A model generated the notes under the pieces. It saw only the letters and a list, made by a program, of their open reading frames with translations, had not been told where the DNA came from and searched no databases. Positions 32,381-45,119 of a stretch of 64,000 nucleotides of DNA are shown piece after piece (the stretch's first letter is position 1; each line of letters starts with the position of its first letter). A program made the translations under genes and the position numbers. Origin of the DNA: Symbiodinium sp. CCMP2592 (lineage: Eukaryota > Sar > Dinophyceae > Suessiales > Symbiodiniaceae); the NCBI GenBank assembly GCA_905221615.1, contig CAJNDT010000319.1:62001-126000 (forward strand). Reading direction: 5' to 3'.

Positions 32381-32589
32381 AACAGCTTCCATCTCATTCT
32401 GCTCAGAACACATGGCTGGAACTCATCCGTGGCATGCACACGGCTCAAGGTCTCGCGGCTGCAACATGAGATACAGCTCACGTCTGGTGTGGTCCCTCAT
32501 AACACGAAACATGATTACACTGCTCACACTACTAACTAATTAATTAGTTGCTTAAAGCTTACCCTCTCCCAATATATATTAGCTTTCCC

Positions 32590-34148
32590 CCGAACAGGTT
32601 GTACTACAACTGTACTACAACTGTACTACTACTGTACTACTACTGTACTACTACTGTACTAATACTGTACTACTACTGTACTAGTAACTAGTAGTATACT
32701 ACTTAATAAATCAATATGTATTAGCTTTCCCTCGAACAGGTTTCCCCCAATTCCCGAAACAAGGTCTTGTATTGCTTTAAACGTTCAACCCCCCAATAGC
32801 GCGGAGTTTGGCTACACACCCCCAATTAGACAGGCTCACCCGATCTCGCCCGGAAAAACCTGACCTTGAATAAACCCCCATGCCCACCCCCCCAATTAGA
32901 CAGGCTCACCCGATCTCGCCCGGAAAAACCTGACCTTGAATAAACCCCCATGCCCACCCCCCCCATTAGAAGGGTCTACTGGTACTGTACTACTACTGCT
33001 GCACTACTACTGCACTACTACTGCACTACTACTGTACTACTACTGTACTACGGCTGTGCTACTGCTGTACTACTGCTGTACTACAACTGCACTACTACTG
33101 TACTACTACTGTACTACTACTGTACTACTACTGTACTACTACTGTACTACTACTGTACTACTACTGTACTACTACTGTACTACTACTGTACTACAACTGT
33201 ACTAGTAACTAGTAGTATACTAATTAATAAATCAATATGTATTAGCTTTCCCTCGAACAGGTTTCCCCCAATTCCCCAAACAAGGTCTTGTATTGCTTTA
33301 AACGTTCAACCCCCCAATAGCGCGGAGTTTGGCTACACACCCCCAATTAGACAGGCTCACCCGATCTCGCCCGGAAAAACCTGACCTTGAATAAACCCCC
33401 ATGCCCACCCCCCCCCATTAGAAGGGTCTACTGGTACTGTACTACTACTGTACTACTACTGTACTACTACTGCACTACTACTGTACTACTACTGTACTAC
33501 TACTGTACTACTACTGTACTACTACTGTACTACTACTGTACTACTGTACTACTACTGTACTACTACTGTACTACTACTGTACTACTACTGTACTACTACT
33601 GTACTACTACTGTACTACTACTGTACTACTGTACTACTACTGTACTACTACTGTACTACTACTGTACTACTACTGTACTACTACTGTACTAGTAACTAGT
33701 AGTATACTAATTAATAAATCAATATGTATTAGCTTTCCCTCGAACAGGTTTCCCCCAATTCCCCAAACAAGGTCTTGTATTGCTTTAAACGTTCAACCCC
33801 CCAATAGCGCGGAGTTTGGCTACACACCCCCAATTAGACAGGCTCACCCGATCTCGCCCGGAAAAACCTGCCCCCCCCCCAATTAGACAGGCTCACCCGA
33901 TCTCGCCCGGAAAAACCTGACCTTGAATAAACCCCCATGCCCACCCCCCCCATTAGAAGGGTCCACTGGTACTGTACTACTACTGCTGCACTACTACTGT
34001 ACTACTACTGTACTACTACTGTACTACTACTGTACTACTACTGTACTACTACTGTACTACTACTGTACTACTACTGTACTACTACTGTACTACTACTGTA
34101 CTACTACTGTACTACTACTGTACTACTACTGTACTACTACACTATTAT
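32590..34148. repeat. 11-bp minisatellite TGTACTACTAC in four blocks
   Basis: Blocks at about 32600-32690, 32975-33200, 33430-33690 and 33965-34145. Because 11 is not a multiple of three, all frames cycle through the same 11-residue peptide of Tyr, Cys, Thr, Val and Leu. Between blocks lies a conserved spacer of 230-260 bp. Confidence 0.95.
32700..33960. repeat. Higher-order spacer repeated between minisatellite blocks
   Basis: Each spacer has ATTAATAAATCAATATGTAT, CCCTCGAACAGGTTTCCCCC, AATAGCGCGGAGTTTGGCTA and CCCCAATTAGACAGGCTC in order, ending CCATTAGAAGGGTC. The CCCCAATTAGACAGG phrase also occurs at the edge of the 138-bp satellite near 11213-11232. Confidence 0.92.
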
Positions 34149-34289
34149 ACTGGTCCCCAAACAAGGTTCTCCGGGACCTTGAACAAGGTTTCCCCCAAAC
34201 CCCCCCAACAAGGTTCTTCCACTTAATCGTTTCGGGGGTTTTGGGGGCGAGGTGTCCGACCTTGTGACCTTGATAGCGGGGGGGGGGGG

Positions 34290-36050
34290 GTCCCCCCCCT
34301 TTCTTAATCAGGTTCCCACATTAGCCCAAACCCTACAGCCTAAACTTGTGATCGCCCCCAAACGCTAAACCGGCAACGCTTCATGACTGAAGCACCAAAC
34401 CCTAAACCCCGGCAGCCTTAGGGTGCCTTGCATGGCGCTAAGCCAATCCTAAAGTCCTACATAAATCCTCAAACCCCAACCCGACAAGCCTGCGACCCTG
34501 AAAACCCAAACGCGGATGCTGCCTAAACAATAAAAACCTGGAACCTTGAAGGCCGAAACCCTTACACTTTGGAGACCTGAAGACCATTCTCTCCTGTCAC
34601 CACCGGAGAAGCTTAACCGCACCTGATCGTGAGATATCAAACGCCGAAACCAGGACGCCTCAACAAAAAACAACACCGCCCTCGCGGGTTATTGCATAAA
34701 TCCGACCAGAGCCGAGCATCGCAATGTTGAAATTAGACCCATCAAGCCGCAAGCCAGAAACCCACAACCCTGCACGTCCTTGACTTACGGAAGGCCGACA
34801 TCCTCTGATATCAGACTCGACGCGACGATGCCGAGATCAAACAGACTCACGATCTCGCACGACTGTCAATACGCTCTGAGTTCCAGGTTGTTCACCTCAT
34901 ACCTGAAGCCTACACGAGAGAGCACCGCGGTCAACACCAGCGGATGTTCGTGAACAAGACCGGCGATGGCACCATGCATCAGGAGGCAGTCTCTTCGTTG
35001 GCAACCATGAAGTATCTGATCGGATCATTTTGCAGTCTTCGCATCGCAAACCGTCTGTATGCATGCATGTACGCCTGCGCATTCGTACATGCGCCCTAAA
35101 GCCGTAAACCCCAAAGACTCGGCATGGGCTGTTGATCGCCCGAACCCTTCGGTCTAAACCTTGAAACTGAAAGTCTACATACCTTAATGCCCAAAACCGA
35201 AGAATCCGAAAGACTCGGCTCCTCTTCTTTGTTGATACCCCAAGCCTGAAACCTTAAAATGGAAACCCCAAACCGCATGACAGGCATGAATCCCTCCCTT
35301 ACTAAGCCCGGAAGCTTCAAAATCCCGAAAACTCGGCTCTCCTAAACCCTAAGCTCCTAAATCTGCAACCATCAAGCCCCGAACTCGAAATGTTCCCCTA
35401 AACCGTAAAACCCTTGGAACCTTGAAGCCCTGAACCCTGAAATCCTGGAGACCTGAAGACCATTCATTCTCTCGTGTCCGGTGAAAACACCTCGCCTGAA
35501 AAGCTTACGTGAAACCTCAAAGGCCGAAACCAGAAACCCTAAACCCCCACGTTCAGTTTCGCTCGTGCCTGAGTCGTGGGCGCTTGGCTTGGATCGCAGT
35601 TCTCAAACCACTCACTCCCGGATCGAGCTACTGAAATACTGCATAAACCCGACACTCCATGCGAAGCGTGGCAAACAAAAACCAAACAAAAAAGGGAGCC
35701 GAGCAATGCAATCAGACCGTTCAATCCACAAGCCCAAACCCGGAAACCCGAAAGACCCGAAAGACTCGGCTCCCCCAGCTCGTTGGTACTCCAAACCCGA
35801 AATCCCTAAACGTGTAACCCCCAAACCCGCGGCCGTGAGTGCCTCGGAGCCCAGAAAACCATGAAAACTTGGCTCTCACGAACCCGAAGCCACTAAATCC
35901 TCACGCGGTCAACTCGGCAGCGCTGCCACCGTTCAGCCAGCATCCGTAATTTCGACACCTCATGGATACCCCTTGTTCAGCTTGAGCACCCAATAGAATT
36001 TGCGTTGCGAGAGGCTTCGTGTTGACGCGAGATGAGAAAATGGTCTTTAG
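34290..36050. repeat. Decayed CCCTAAA/CCCGAAA-rich DNA with one R1 copy
   Basis: Text dominated by AAACCC, CCGAAA, GACTCGGCT and CCTGAAGACC. Repeat R1 occurs at 34788-35047. Open frames up to 127 codons show no protein character. Confidence 0.6.
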
Positions 36051-36409
36051 GTCGCTCGAATTTCAGGGTTCAGGGCTTGAAGAATCCGGGGTTTTACGGT
36101 TTCGGGAGCGTTCGAGTTCAGGGTCTGACTGAGGGTTGTAGGTTGGGCACTTTGGGATGCTAGGATCGCGATTCTCGAAACGTGCCTACTCTCGAATCGA
36201 GCGATCGCATAAACCCGAAACTCCGCGTGCAGCATGGGCAAGTACAAGCCAAGACTAACAAAACTGGAGCCGCGCAACGCAGTGTTGTAGTAAGACCATT
36301 CAAGCCACAAGCCAACAGCAAGCCCAAAAGCCGACACTCTCTGACATCAGACTCAGGGATGGGACGCCGAGATCAACCAAGCTCAGATAAAGTAATGTAC
36401 GGTACGACA

Positions 36410-36965
36410 TCGAGCTATAACACTCTGCACATTCAACAAACTTACAGTCGGCACGCATAAGCCCTCGCTTATGGCAGGACACTGGCAGGCGGCGGTCAAG
36501 TTAGGTCTCTTCCGCCTAGTAAGCAGAGCACTTGCGGAAGGCCTTGCCTGCCACCCCATCAGTGTTGGGCGGAGGGCGGGCGTTTTGAAAAAGAGGCGTG
36601 CTCTTTGCGTATGCTCAAGCTCGAGCACGCAAACTGCGGAATTTTCAGAATTCATGCTCGAACATGTCACTGCGTACACTCTGTGCACTACGCGACATCG
36701 AGCTATAACACTCTGCACATTCACCAAACTTACAGTCGGCACGCACAAGCCCTCGCTTTTGGCAGGACACTGGCAGGCGGCGGTCAGGTTAGGTCTCTTG
36801 CGCCTAGAAAACAGAGCACTTGCGGAAGGCCTTACCTCAGCCCACCAGTTTTGGGCACAGGGCGGATGTGTTGAAAAAGAGGCATGCTCTTTGCGTATGC
36901 TCAAGCTCGAGCACGCAAACTGCGGAATCGCACAAAGTTCATGCTCGAACATGTCACTTAGTACA
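36410..36965. repeat. 288-bp direct duplication
   Basis: CGAGCTATAACACTCTGCAC at 36411 recurs at 36699; the copies stay similar over about 260 bp through TGGCAGGACACTGGCAGGCG and TTGCGTATGCTCAAGCTCGA. The plus frame over both (from 36471) is open and repeats AGHWQAAV and RALAEGL, but the frame follows the repeat length (288 is a multiple of three), so coding is not established. Confidence 0.8.
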
Positions 36966-37639
36966 CTCCCTGCACTACGCTGCAATTTAAAGCATGTGCA
37001 TCTTAAGACCCAAACCCGGACACCTAATGATTCGGCTACCCTTGGCTGTTGATAGCCCAATCCCTACAGTCTAAACTTTGAAACCCTAAAGTTGCAATGT
37101 CTTACGACAGTCGAGGCCGACACCTAACTCCCACACCTGCAACCCTCAAGCCCTCAACTCGAGCGCACCCTCGGCCGTCAAACCCTGGAACACTGAAGCC
37201 TGGGGACTTCTTCTCCTGTCCTGTCGATACACCAGCCCGTAGAACCTTAACCCCACATCCTGATCTTGAGGCCTCAAATGCCGGAGCCAGGAAACCTCAC
37301 GAAAACCAACCCCGCCTGCAATTCGCTCATGCTCGCATAGCAGGTGCTTGGATCGCAACGAGCCCAGTCTCGAATCGAGCCATCGCATAAGCCCGCAACT
37401 CAACGCGAAGCGTGGTCAAAAAAGAAGCCAAAACAAAAAACGGAGCCGAGCAACCAATGTTGAAACAGACCATTCAAGCCACAGACCAGCAGAACCAAAC
37501 CCTGCACACGCATGACTTTCGGAAAGACCAACCTTTCTGATGTCAGAGTCTACGCAACGACGCCGAAATCAAAAGGACTCAAAATTTCGCACCGCTCTCA
37601 ATACGCCGAGTTCCTTACTGTTCCACATCTCATTCACCT

Positions 37640-40600
37640 CATGCTAGAAGCCTACAACTGAAAACCTAGATACGGAAGCCCGAAACCGTAAAACACAAAA
37701 GACTCGGCTCCCCTGGCTTGTTGATACCCCAAACCCGAAATCCCTAGACATGTAACCGCGAAACCCGAAAGCGGCGACTGCTTGACCAAGCCCGAAAAAC
37801 TTATAACCCCGAAAACTCGGCTCTCCTAAACTCAAATGTCCTACATTCTCACCTCCCCAACTCGACAATCCAAACTCCCAAACCTACAACCCTCAAGCCC
37901 TAAACTCGAATGCAATCGAATGCACTCCCAGAACCGTAAAACCTGGAACCTCGAAGCCCTAAACCCTGAAATCCTGGAGACCCGAAGACCATTCTCTCCT
38001 GTAAAGTCGATACACCACACCGGAAAAGCTTAACCGCACAATCCTGATCGCGAGACCCCACATGCCGAAATCAGGAAGCCTCAACACAAAGCCACCGCCC
38101 TCAACTTCGCTCGTGCTTGCATCGCGGGTGCTTGGATCGCAGTTCTCGCAATGGGCCCACTCCGGAACCGAGCTATTGCGTTAACCCGAAACTCCGGGAG
38201 AATGGTGGACAAAACGATGCCAAAATCAAATTCTGCATATGTTTATTCGGAAGGCCGACAGTCTCCTGACATCAGATTCGGCGCTACCGCCGATATAAAC
38301 CAACTCAAGACGTCGCACAAAAGCAATTAATTGAACATATTCTGAGATCAACCCGAAGTTCTCGTAAGCCTAAACTATTTAGTCGAAGCTTCAGACGCTC
38401 AGTCATCCCGAAGCCTGGTTCACTGCTCTCAACATGCTGATCTCCTTGTTGTTCCAAGCCTCATTCACCTCCTACCTGAGTCCCACAACGAGAGCACCAT
38501 GGCCAACACTAGAAGATTATAGTGAACAAAACCCGCGATAGCACCATGCACTGCGTCGAATGACATCACATCAAAGCGGCTACACCTCAGGCGTGTCCTC
38601 CCAAGATTTCACCATGAGGAGGTAGTGTCTTCGTTGGCAACGATGATGTAACTGATCGGATCACTTAGCAGTCTTCAAGCCGCAAGCAGCGGTCGCTATC
38701 AAATGCAGGCCGCGATTCGTGCATGTAAGTCTAAGTCTGTGTGTATGTGTGTACGTGTGTACGTGTGTATCTGTGTGTGTAAAATGCCTACATCCTCAAC
38801 TGCAGCCCTCAAACCCTTGAACTCGAGAGCTCCCCAAGCCGGAAACCCTTGGAAGCGGAAGCTTGAAACCCGAATACCTGTAACCCTGAAGACCCAAAGA
38901 TGGTTCTCTGGATTGTCCTCTCTTTTCCTTTCAATGCACCAAGCCGCAAAACCTTACCGCGCAAATTTTCGTGCGACCCGCAATCGCCGAAGCCGGGAAG
39001 CGAGACAACCCCACCCTCAACTTAGTTCGTGCTCGAATCGCGACTGCTTGGATCGCAATGCTCGAAACGGACTCGAGTCGAGCAAACTAAATGCAAAAAT
39101 CCGCGCAGCACGCGGGCAACAAGAAGCCAAAGCGAACAAAACTGAAGCTGAGCAACGCGATGTTGTATTAAGACCACTCAAACCAAGCCCACAGAAAACG
39201 GTTCTGGGAAGGCCGAAATTCTATGATGTTAGACTGTAGACTCGACGCTACTGCCGAAATCAGACAAACCCCAAACTTCGCACGGATCTGAATATGCTGA
39301 TTTCGTTATTCTTCTTAATCCTCATTCACTTCATACCGAAACCCTACAGCGAGAGCGCCGTGGTCAGCACTAGGGACACTATCAGACACAAGCCCCGAAT
39401 TCTGCATGTATTTTAGCATATTCAACCTAAAGCCGTAAGCCCAAGCCCGGAAACTAAAGACTCGGCTTTCCTTGGTTATTGAAAACCCCAAACCCTGCAG
39501 CTTAAACCTCAAATCTGAACTGACCAAGCCCGAAAACCGAAACCTCCGAAAACTCGGCTCTCCTAAACTCAAATGTCCTACATTCTCACCTCCCCAACTC
39601 GACAATCCAAACTCCCAAACCTACAACCCTCAAGCCCTAATGCACTCCCAGAACCGTAAAACCTGGAACCTCGAAGCCCTAAACCCTGAAATCCTGGAGA
39701 CCTGAAGGCCATTCTCTCCTGTAATGTCGATACACCACACCGGAAAAGCTTAACCACACAATCCTGATCGCGAGACCTCACATGCCGAAATCAGGAAGCC
39801 TCAACAAAAAGCAACACCACCCTCAACTTCGCTCGTGCTTCCATCGCGGGTGCTTGGATCGCAGTTCTCGCAATGGGCCCACTCCGAAACCGAGCTATTG
39901 CGTAAACCCGAAACTCCGGGAGAAGCGTGGGCAAAACGATGCCAAAATCAAATTCTGCATATGTTTATTCGGAAGGCCGACAGTCTCCTGACATCAGATT
40001 CGGCGCTACCGCCGATATAAACCAACTCAAGACTTCGCACAAAAGCAATTAATTGAACATATTCTGAAATCAACCCGAAGTTCTCGTAAGCCTAAACTAT
40101 TTCTTCGAAGCTTCAGACGCTCAGTCATCCCGAAGCCTGGTTCACTGCTCTCAACATGCTGATTTCCTTGTTGTTCCAAGCCTCATCCACCTCCTACCTG
40201 AGTCCCACAACGAGAGCACCATGGCCAACACTAGAAGATTATAGTGAACAAAACCCGCGATAGCACCATGCACTGCGTCGAATGACATCACATCAAAGCG
40301 GCTACACCTCAGGCGTGTCCTCCCAAGATTTCACCATGAGGAGGTAGTGTCTTCGTTGGCAACGATGATGTAACTGATCGGATCACTTAGCAGTCTTCAA
40401 GCCGCAAGCAGCGGTCGCTATCAAATGCAGGCCGCGATTGCTGCATGTACGTCTAAGTCTGTGTGTATGTGTGTACGTGTGTATCTGTGTATCTGTGTGT
40501 GTAAAACGCCTACATCCTCAACTGCAACCCTCAAACCCTTGAACTCGAGAGCTCCCTAAGCCGGAAACCCCTGGAAGCGGAAGCTTGAAACCCGAATACC

Positions 40601-42130
40601 TGTAACCCTGAAGACCTAAAGATGGTTCTCTAGATTGTCCTCTCTTTTCCTTTCAATGCACCAAGCCGCAAAACCTTACCCCACAAATTTCGTGCGACCC
40701 GCAATCGCCGAAGCCGGGAAGCGAGACAACCCCGACAACCCCACCCTCAACTTAGTTAGGGCTCGAATCGCGAGTGCTTGGATCGCAATGCTCGAAACGG
40801 ACTCGAAACGAGCAAACCAAATACAAAAATCCGCGCAGCACGCGGGCAACAGGAAGCCAAAGCGAACAGAACTGAAGCTGAGCAACGCGATGTTGCATTA
40901 AGACCACTCAAACCAAGCCCACAGAAAACGATTCTGGGAAGGCCGAAATTCTATGATGTTAGACTGTAGACTCGACGCTACTGCCGAAATCAGACAAACC
41001 CCAAACTTCGCACGGATCTGAATATGCTGATTTCGTTATTCTTCTTAAGCCTCATTCACTTCATACCGAAACCCTACGGCGAGAGCACCGTGGTCAGAAC
41101 TAGGGACACTATCAGACACAGGCCCCGAATTCTGCATGTATTTTAGCATATTCAACCCAAAGCCGTAAGCCCAAGCCCGGAAACTAAAGACTCGGCTTTC
41201 CTTGGTTATTGGATCCCCAAACCCTGCAGCTTAAACCTCAAATCTGAACTGACCAAGCCCGAAAACCGAAAACTCCGAAAACTCGGCTCTCCTAAATTCC
41301 AATGTCCTCCATTCTCACCTCCCCAACTCGACAATCCAAACTCCCAAACCTACAACCCTCAAGCCCTAATGCACTCCCAGAACCGTAAAACCTGGAACCT
41401 CGAAGCCCTAAACCCTGAAATCCTGGAGACCTGAAAACCATTCTCTCCTGTAATGTCAATACAACACACCGGCAAAGCTTAACTACACAATCCTGATCGC
41501 GAGACCTCACATGCCGAAATCAGAAAGCCGTCACAAAAAAAACCGCCCTCAATTTCGCTCGTGCTTGCATCGCGGGTGCTTGGACCGCAGTTCTCGCAAT
41601 GGGCCCACTCCGGAATCGAGCTATTGCGTAAACCCGAATCTCCCGGAGAATAGTGGACAAAACGATGCCAAAATCAAAACCCTGCACACGTTTATGCGGA
41701 AGTCCGACAGTCTCCTGACATCAGACGCGGCGCTACCGCCGATATCAAACCAACTCAAGACTTCGCACAAAAGCAATTAATTGAACATATTCGGAGATCA
41801 ACCCGAAAAATTCTCGTAAGCCTAAACTATTTCTTCGAAGCCTCAGACATTCAGTCATCCCGAAGCTTGGTTCACAGCTCTCAATATGCTGATTTCCTTG
41901 TTGTTCCAAGCCTCATTCACCTCCTACCTGAGTCCCACAGCGAGAGCACCATGGCCAACACTAGAAGATTATAGTGAAGAAGACCCGCGATAGCACCATG
42001 CACTGCGTCGAATGACATCACATCAGAGCGGCTACACCTCAGGACCAGGAGCCTCCTCAAAAGATTTCAGCATGAGGAGGCATTGTCTTCGTTGGCAACG
42101 ATGCAGTCTTCACACCGCAAGCCGCACGCC
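37640..42130. repeat. Tandem segmental repeat of about 1.72 kb, about 2.6 copies
   Basis: The landmark ATGTTTATTCGGAAGGCCGA at 38239 recurs at 39961 and, altered, near 41688. The unit includes an R1 copy (38247, 39968, 41690), a GTGTGTATGTGTGTACGTGT run and a CGCAGCACGCGGGCAACA block. Copies are over 90 percent alike by eye. No gene was seen. Confidence 0.85.
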
Positions 42131-42582
42131 GACACTATCAGCGCATGCCCCGAATGCTGCATGTCTGTATGCAGGCATGTATGTCAACCCCTACGGCCTG
42201 AAAAGTCGAAACTGGGAACTTGGATAACTTATCGCCGTAAGCAATAAACACAAAAGACTCGGGTCCCCTCGCTTGTGGATATCCCAAACCCGAAATCCCT
42301 GAACCTTACTCAAACCCTAACTAAAACTCTGAAGACTGGATTCTTGCCTGGTGATACGCCACACCGTAAATGCCTACAGCCTCAACCCGACACACGAAAC
42401 TCCCAAACCTGCAACCCTCAAGCCCTGAATTCGAAGCTCCCTAAATTGTAAAGTCCTGAAGCCTTGCAATCCGGAAGACCTATAAGACTGTCCTTTCATT
42501 TCCTGTCAATGCATCAACCCGTAAAGCCTTACCCCACAAGCCCGATCGCGAGACCTCACACACCGAAACCAGGAAGCCTAAC

Positions 42583-42622
42583 CACCACCACCACCACCAC
42601 CACCGCCGCCGCCACCACCACC
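42583..42622. repeat. (CAC)n/(CCG)n microsatellite
   Basis: CCACCACC run with a CCGCCGCC interruption, at the border between the decayed repeats and the USP-like gene region. Confidence 0.92.
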
Positions 42623-42829
42623 TTCAATTTCGCTCGTGCTTGAATCGCAAGTGCTAGGATCGCAGTGCTGGAAACGGACTTTCAGTCTCCAATTTCCTGA
42701 AGCCGCCGCCCCCTCGAAATCCAGGTCGGAGCAGGCTGGCCACATCCATCGGCCATCGCTTCTGTGGGACCGCCTCACCGCCTGATCTGAGTTTTTCGGC
42801 TTGATGAAAAGCATGCCCGCGATCTTGAC

Positions 42830-43870
42830 ATGGGTCTGCACCCTAGGTCTGCCAGATCCATGGCCACGCAGAGAAGCTCGAAGGGGCAGTCCCTCTCACC
42901 AAAGCGAACAGGAGCTGGACAGCTGATCGGTGGAGATCTTCACTCAGGCCCGTCGCAAGTGCAGGGATCAACGCTCGGTTCGATTGCTTTCTGCTGCGCA
43001 AGCGCCGGTTATTGTGCGCCCGGAGGAGTTTCGCCCGAGCACGCCGCCAGCTGAGCGGACTGCTGCAGTTGCACAGTACCTGAACTCGATGCGATCCGAA
43101 TCCGCGAGGCCGAACCCCGACATCGAACGAGACGGCCAAAGCGTTCCAGCCACTAAGCAGGGCGATCACGATGCGCAGCCGGAACCATCCTTTTTTGCCG
43201 ATCGGAGCAGCACCTCATCACAGAACTGCTGCTGAACCCTCGGCACCCTCTGAAAACCAATGAAAGAACATCTTGAAGACTCTCATCATCGGCCATGTGA
43301 ACGGCTGAAAGCCCGGGTGGGGCAATGCCGAGCTGGCCTCAGAGACGGACGACATTAAGGCCAGAACTGTCTGGACGCCATCCAGGGTATAGTTGGCGAA
43401 CAAGGAGCAGCGGTAAGTCGAGCTGGGAGGCATGACCCGGTCCCACTCGGTCAGGACGGTGGTCGAGCCGGCTGCATTCGACATGATCTCGTCGACAAAC
43501 GGGCTCATCAGCCTTCGTCCCGATTGTCCAGCACCAAGAGCTACGCGTTAACCCCGTTGAAATTGCCATCCACCATGAACTGCTCCACAAACATCCGCTT
43601 CCGAACCAAGAAAGGGTTGTGTGGAGCCACTGCACGATCCGTCCATAGTGACGTCGAGGGCGATAGTTTACTCCTTTCCGTGAACACCTGTCGTCCGGCA
43701 CGTAAGTGCCCCAGTTCCTAGCTCCGTCCGTAGGATCATCTTGGCGACCAGCTCAGGGCTGAGCTGGCGGGAAGGACTTGGCATCACATGGATCTAACCT
43801 GAACTAGATACGCCAGAATGGCCACGGCGGATCACGTTTGAACAGCTGATCGCCGACATCGAGATGCTGA
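42830..43870. pseudogene. Coding-like but frame-broken region upstream of the USP-like ORF
   Basis: Plus frame 42930-43235 has coding character (APVIVRPEEFRPSTPPAE, AVAQYLNSMRSESARP), but stops follow. In 43240-43700 the minus strand reads better, with VAPHNPFLVRKRMFVEQFMV and, in another frame, TYRCSLFANYTLDGVQTVLA, again broken. This mixture suggests rearranged retroelement or gene remnants in opposite orientations. No domain was named. Confidence 0.35.
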
Positions 43871-43901
43871 TCAGTGGAACCACCTTCCGCGCCTCCGACC
43901 G

Positions 43902-44986
43902 ATGAGCAATTCGTACAAGACCCAATGGGTGCAGTTTGTGTTGGAGATCGAGCTTCGACAGGATGGCGATGTGCTGCGGAAGCTATTCAACTCCCTGATC
44001 AACTGTGCAGTTCTACACTTGATCGGAGCCCGTCTCCGCCGGGACCGTCCGGTGACGTCCAACCTTGCGCAAGCCCTGCAGCACTATCTGTGGGAAGGTT
44101 AGTGCCTCATACTGCCCAGCTGTATTCGCTTGATCTTCTCACTGTCCGTCTGGCTAATCCTACCAGTAAAACCTGTAATATGAACAGTGTCCTGCTGGCG
44201 TTGCTGTTTACTCTGCACAAAATCGGCTCCACTGATGAGGCTGACATTGGACAGCTTCGACAGGTCTATCTGACCATGTGCGCCAGGTCTGAGCCGCTTG
44301 ACATTAGTCGACCCCTTGCGTGGATCATGTTTATCAGTCCTTTGCAATTGCCCTACTGCCAGCACGACGCCGCCGAGTTTGCTCAGCACATTGCGCCCAG
44401 GATCCACTCGTATCGCTTTTCTGGAGTGTGGCAAGCTAGGCAGGTTGTTGGTGCATTGAGTCAAACTGTTGACTCTGCACCTGCTCATACACCTGTGCTC
44501 CTCCCCATGACAGGGACTGCAAACTTGCAGAACTTCATTGATCAGTGGCATGCTCAGGATGACTCTGGAATTGTGCATGCATTCAGTGCGAACACACAGA
44601 TTGTGCTCTTCCAGCTTATGAGGTTCAATGTAGTGGGGCGGGGGCGACGAAAACACGTCGTCAAGGACTCAATGCGTGTGAATGGGCTAATGGCAGACCT
44701 CAATATCCCACTTTTTGTGGATGATGCTTCACATGCAGTGCACTACAGTGTATTTGAGGTTTCAGCGACGGTGGTGCACTATGGCATCCAAGCTGACTCG
44801 GGGCATTATCGCAGTATCTGGAATGGAAAAAGATGCAAGTGGATTACTGAAGACGGCATTGCAGCGCAGGAGTGCACAGATACCGATCCCATTGCCATGG
44901 AATGCAATGCTTATCTTATCTGGGCCACTCGCTCTTCCACTGGTGACTCAGGTCCAGCTGCGAATACAGCGATACCAGACTGCTGA
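43902..44986 (+). CDS. Ubiquitin-specific-protease-like (USP, C19) ORF
   Basis: The USP domain is open without introns from about 44103 to 44986. The Cys box NPTSKTCNMNSVL has its catalytic Cys at 44174-44176; the QD-like box is YCQHDAAEF; a middle strand reads IVLFQLMRFNVV; the His box is VVHYGIQADSGHYRSIW with His at 44804-44806; and WITEDG fills the usual third-residue position. USPs cleave ubiquitin chains. At about 300 residues the domain is compact. The residue after the Cys box (N for Y) and HDAAEF for QDAHEF are unusual. Frame 43902-44102 (WVQFVLEIELRQDGD, ARLRRDRP) lies just upstream in another phase, so a frameshift or a very short intron is needed to join them; the same-frame upstream extension to 43874 looks non-coding. 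It could be a host gene or cargo of a retroelement. Confidence 0.72.
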
Positions 44987-45119
44987 TGAGATGGAGTCGA
45001 CATTGACGGCCATTATGGCCTGATGTGGTGCGGTAGTTCTAGCTCCCTTGAGGTTCCGCAACCCACCTGTGGTTGTGCTACAGACTCGCTAGGCGGATCC
45101 TTTCGCTGCGTCCGGAAGA

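Noticed and set aside
32936..33692. Tyr-Cys-Thr-Val-Leu repeat proteins
   Set aside because: The 11-bp minisatellite gives the same peptide in every frame, so openness is no evidence of coding.
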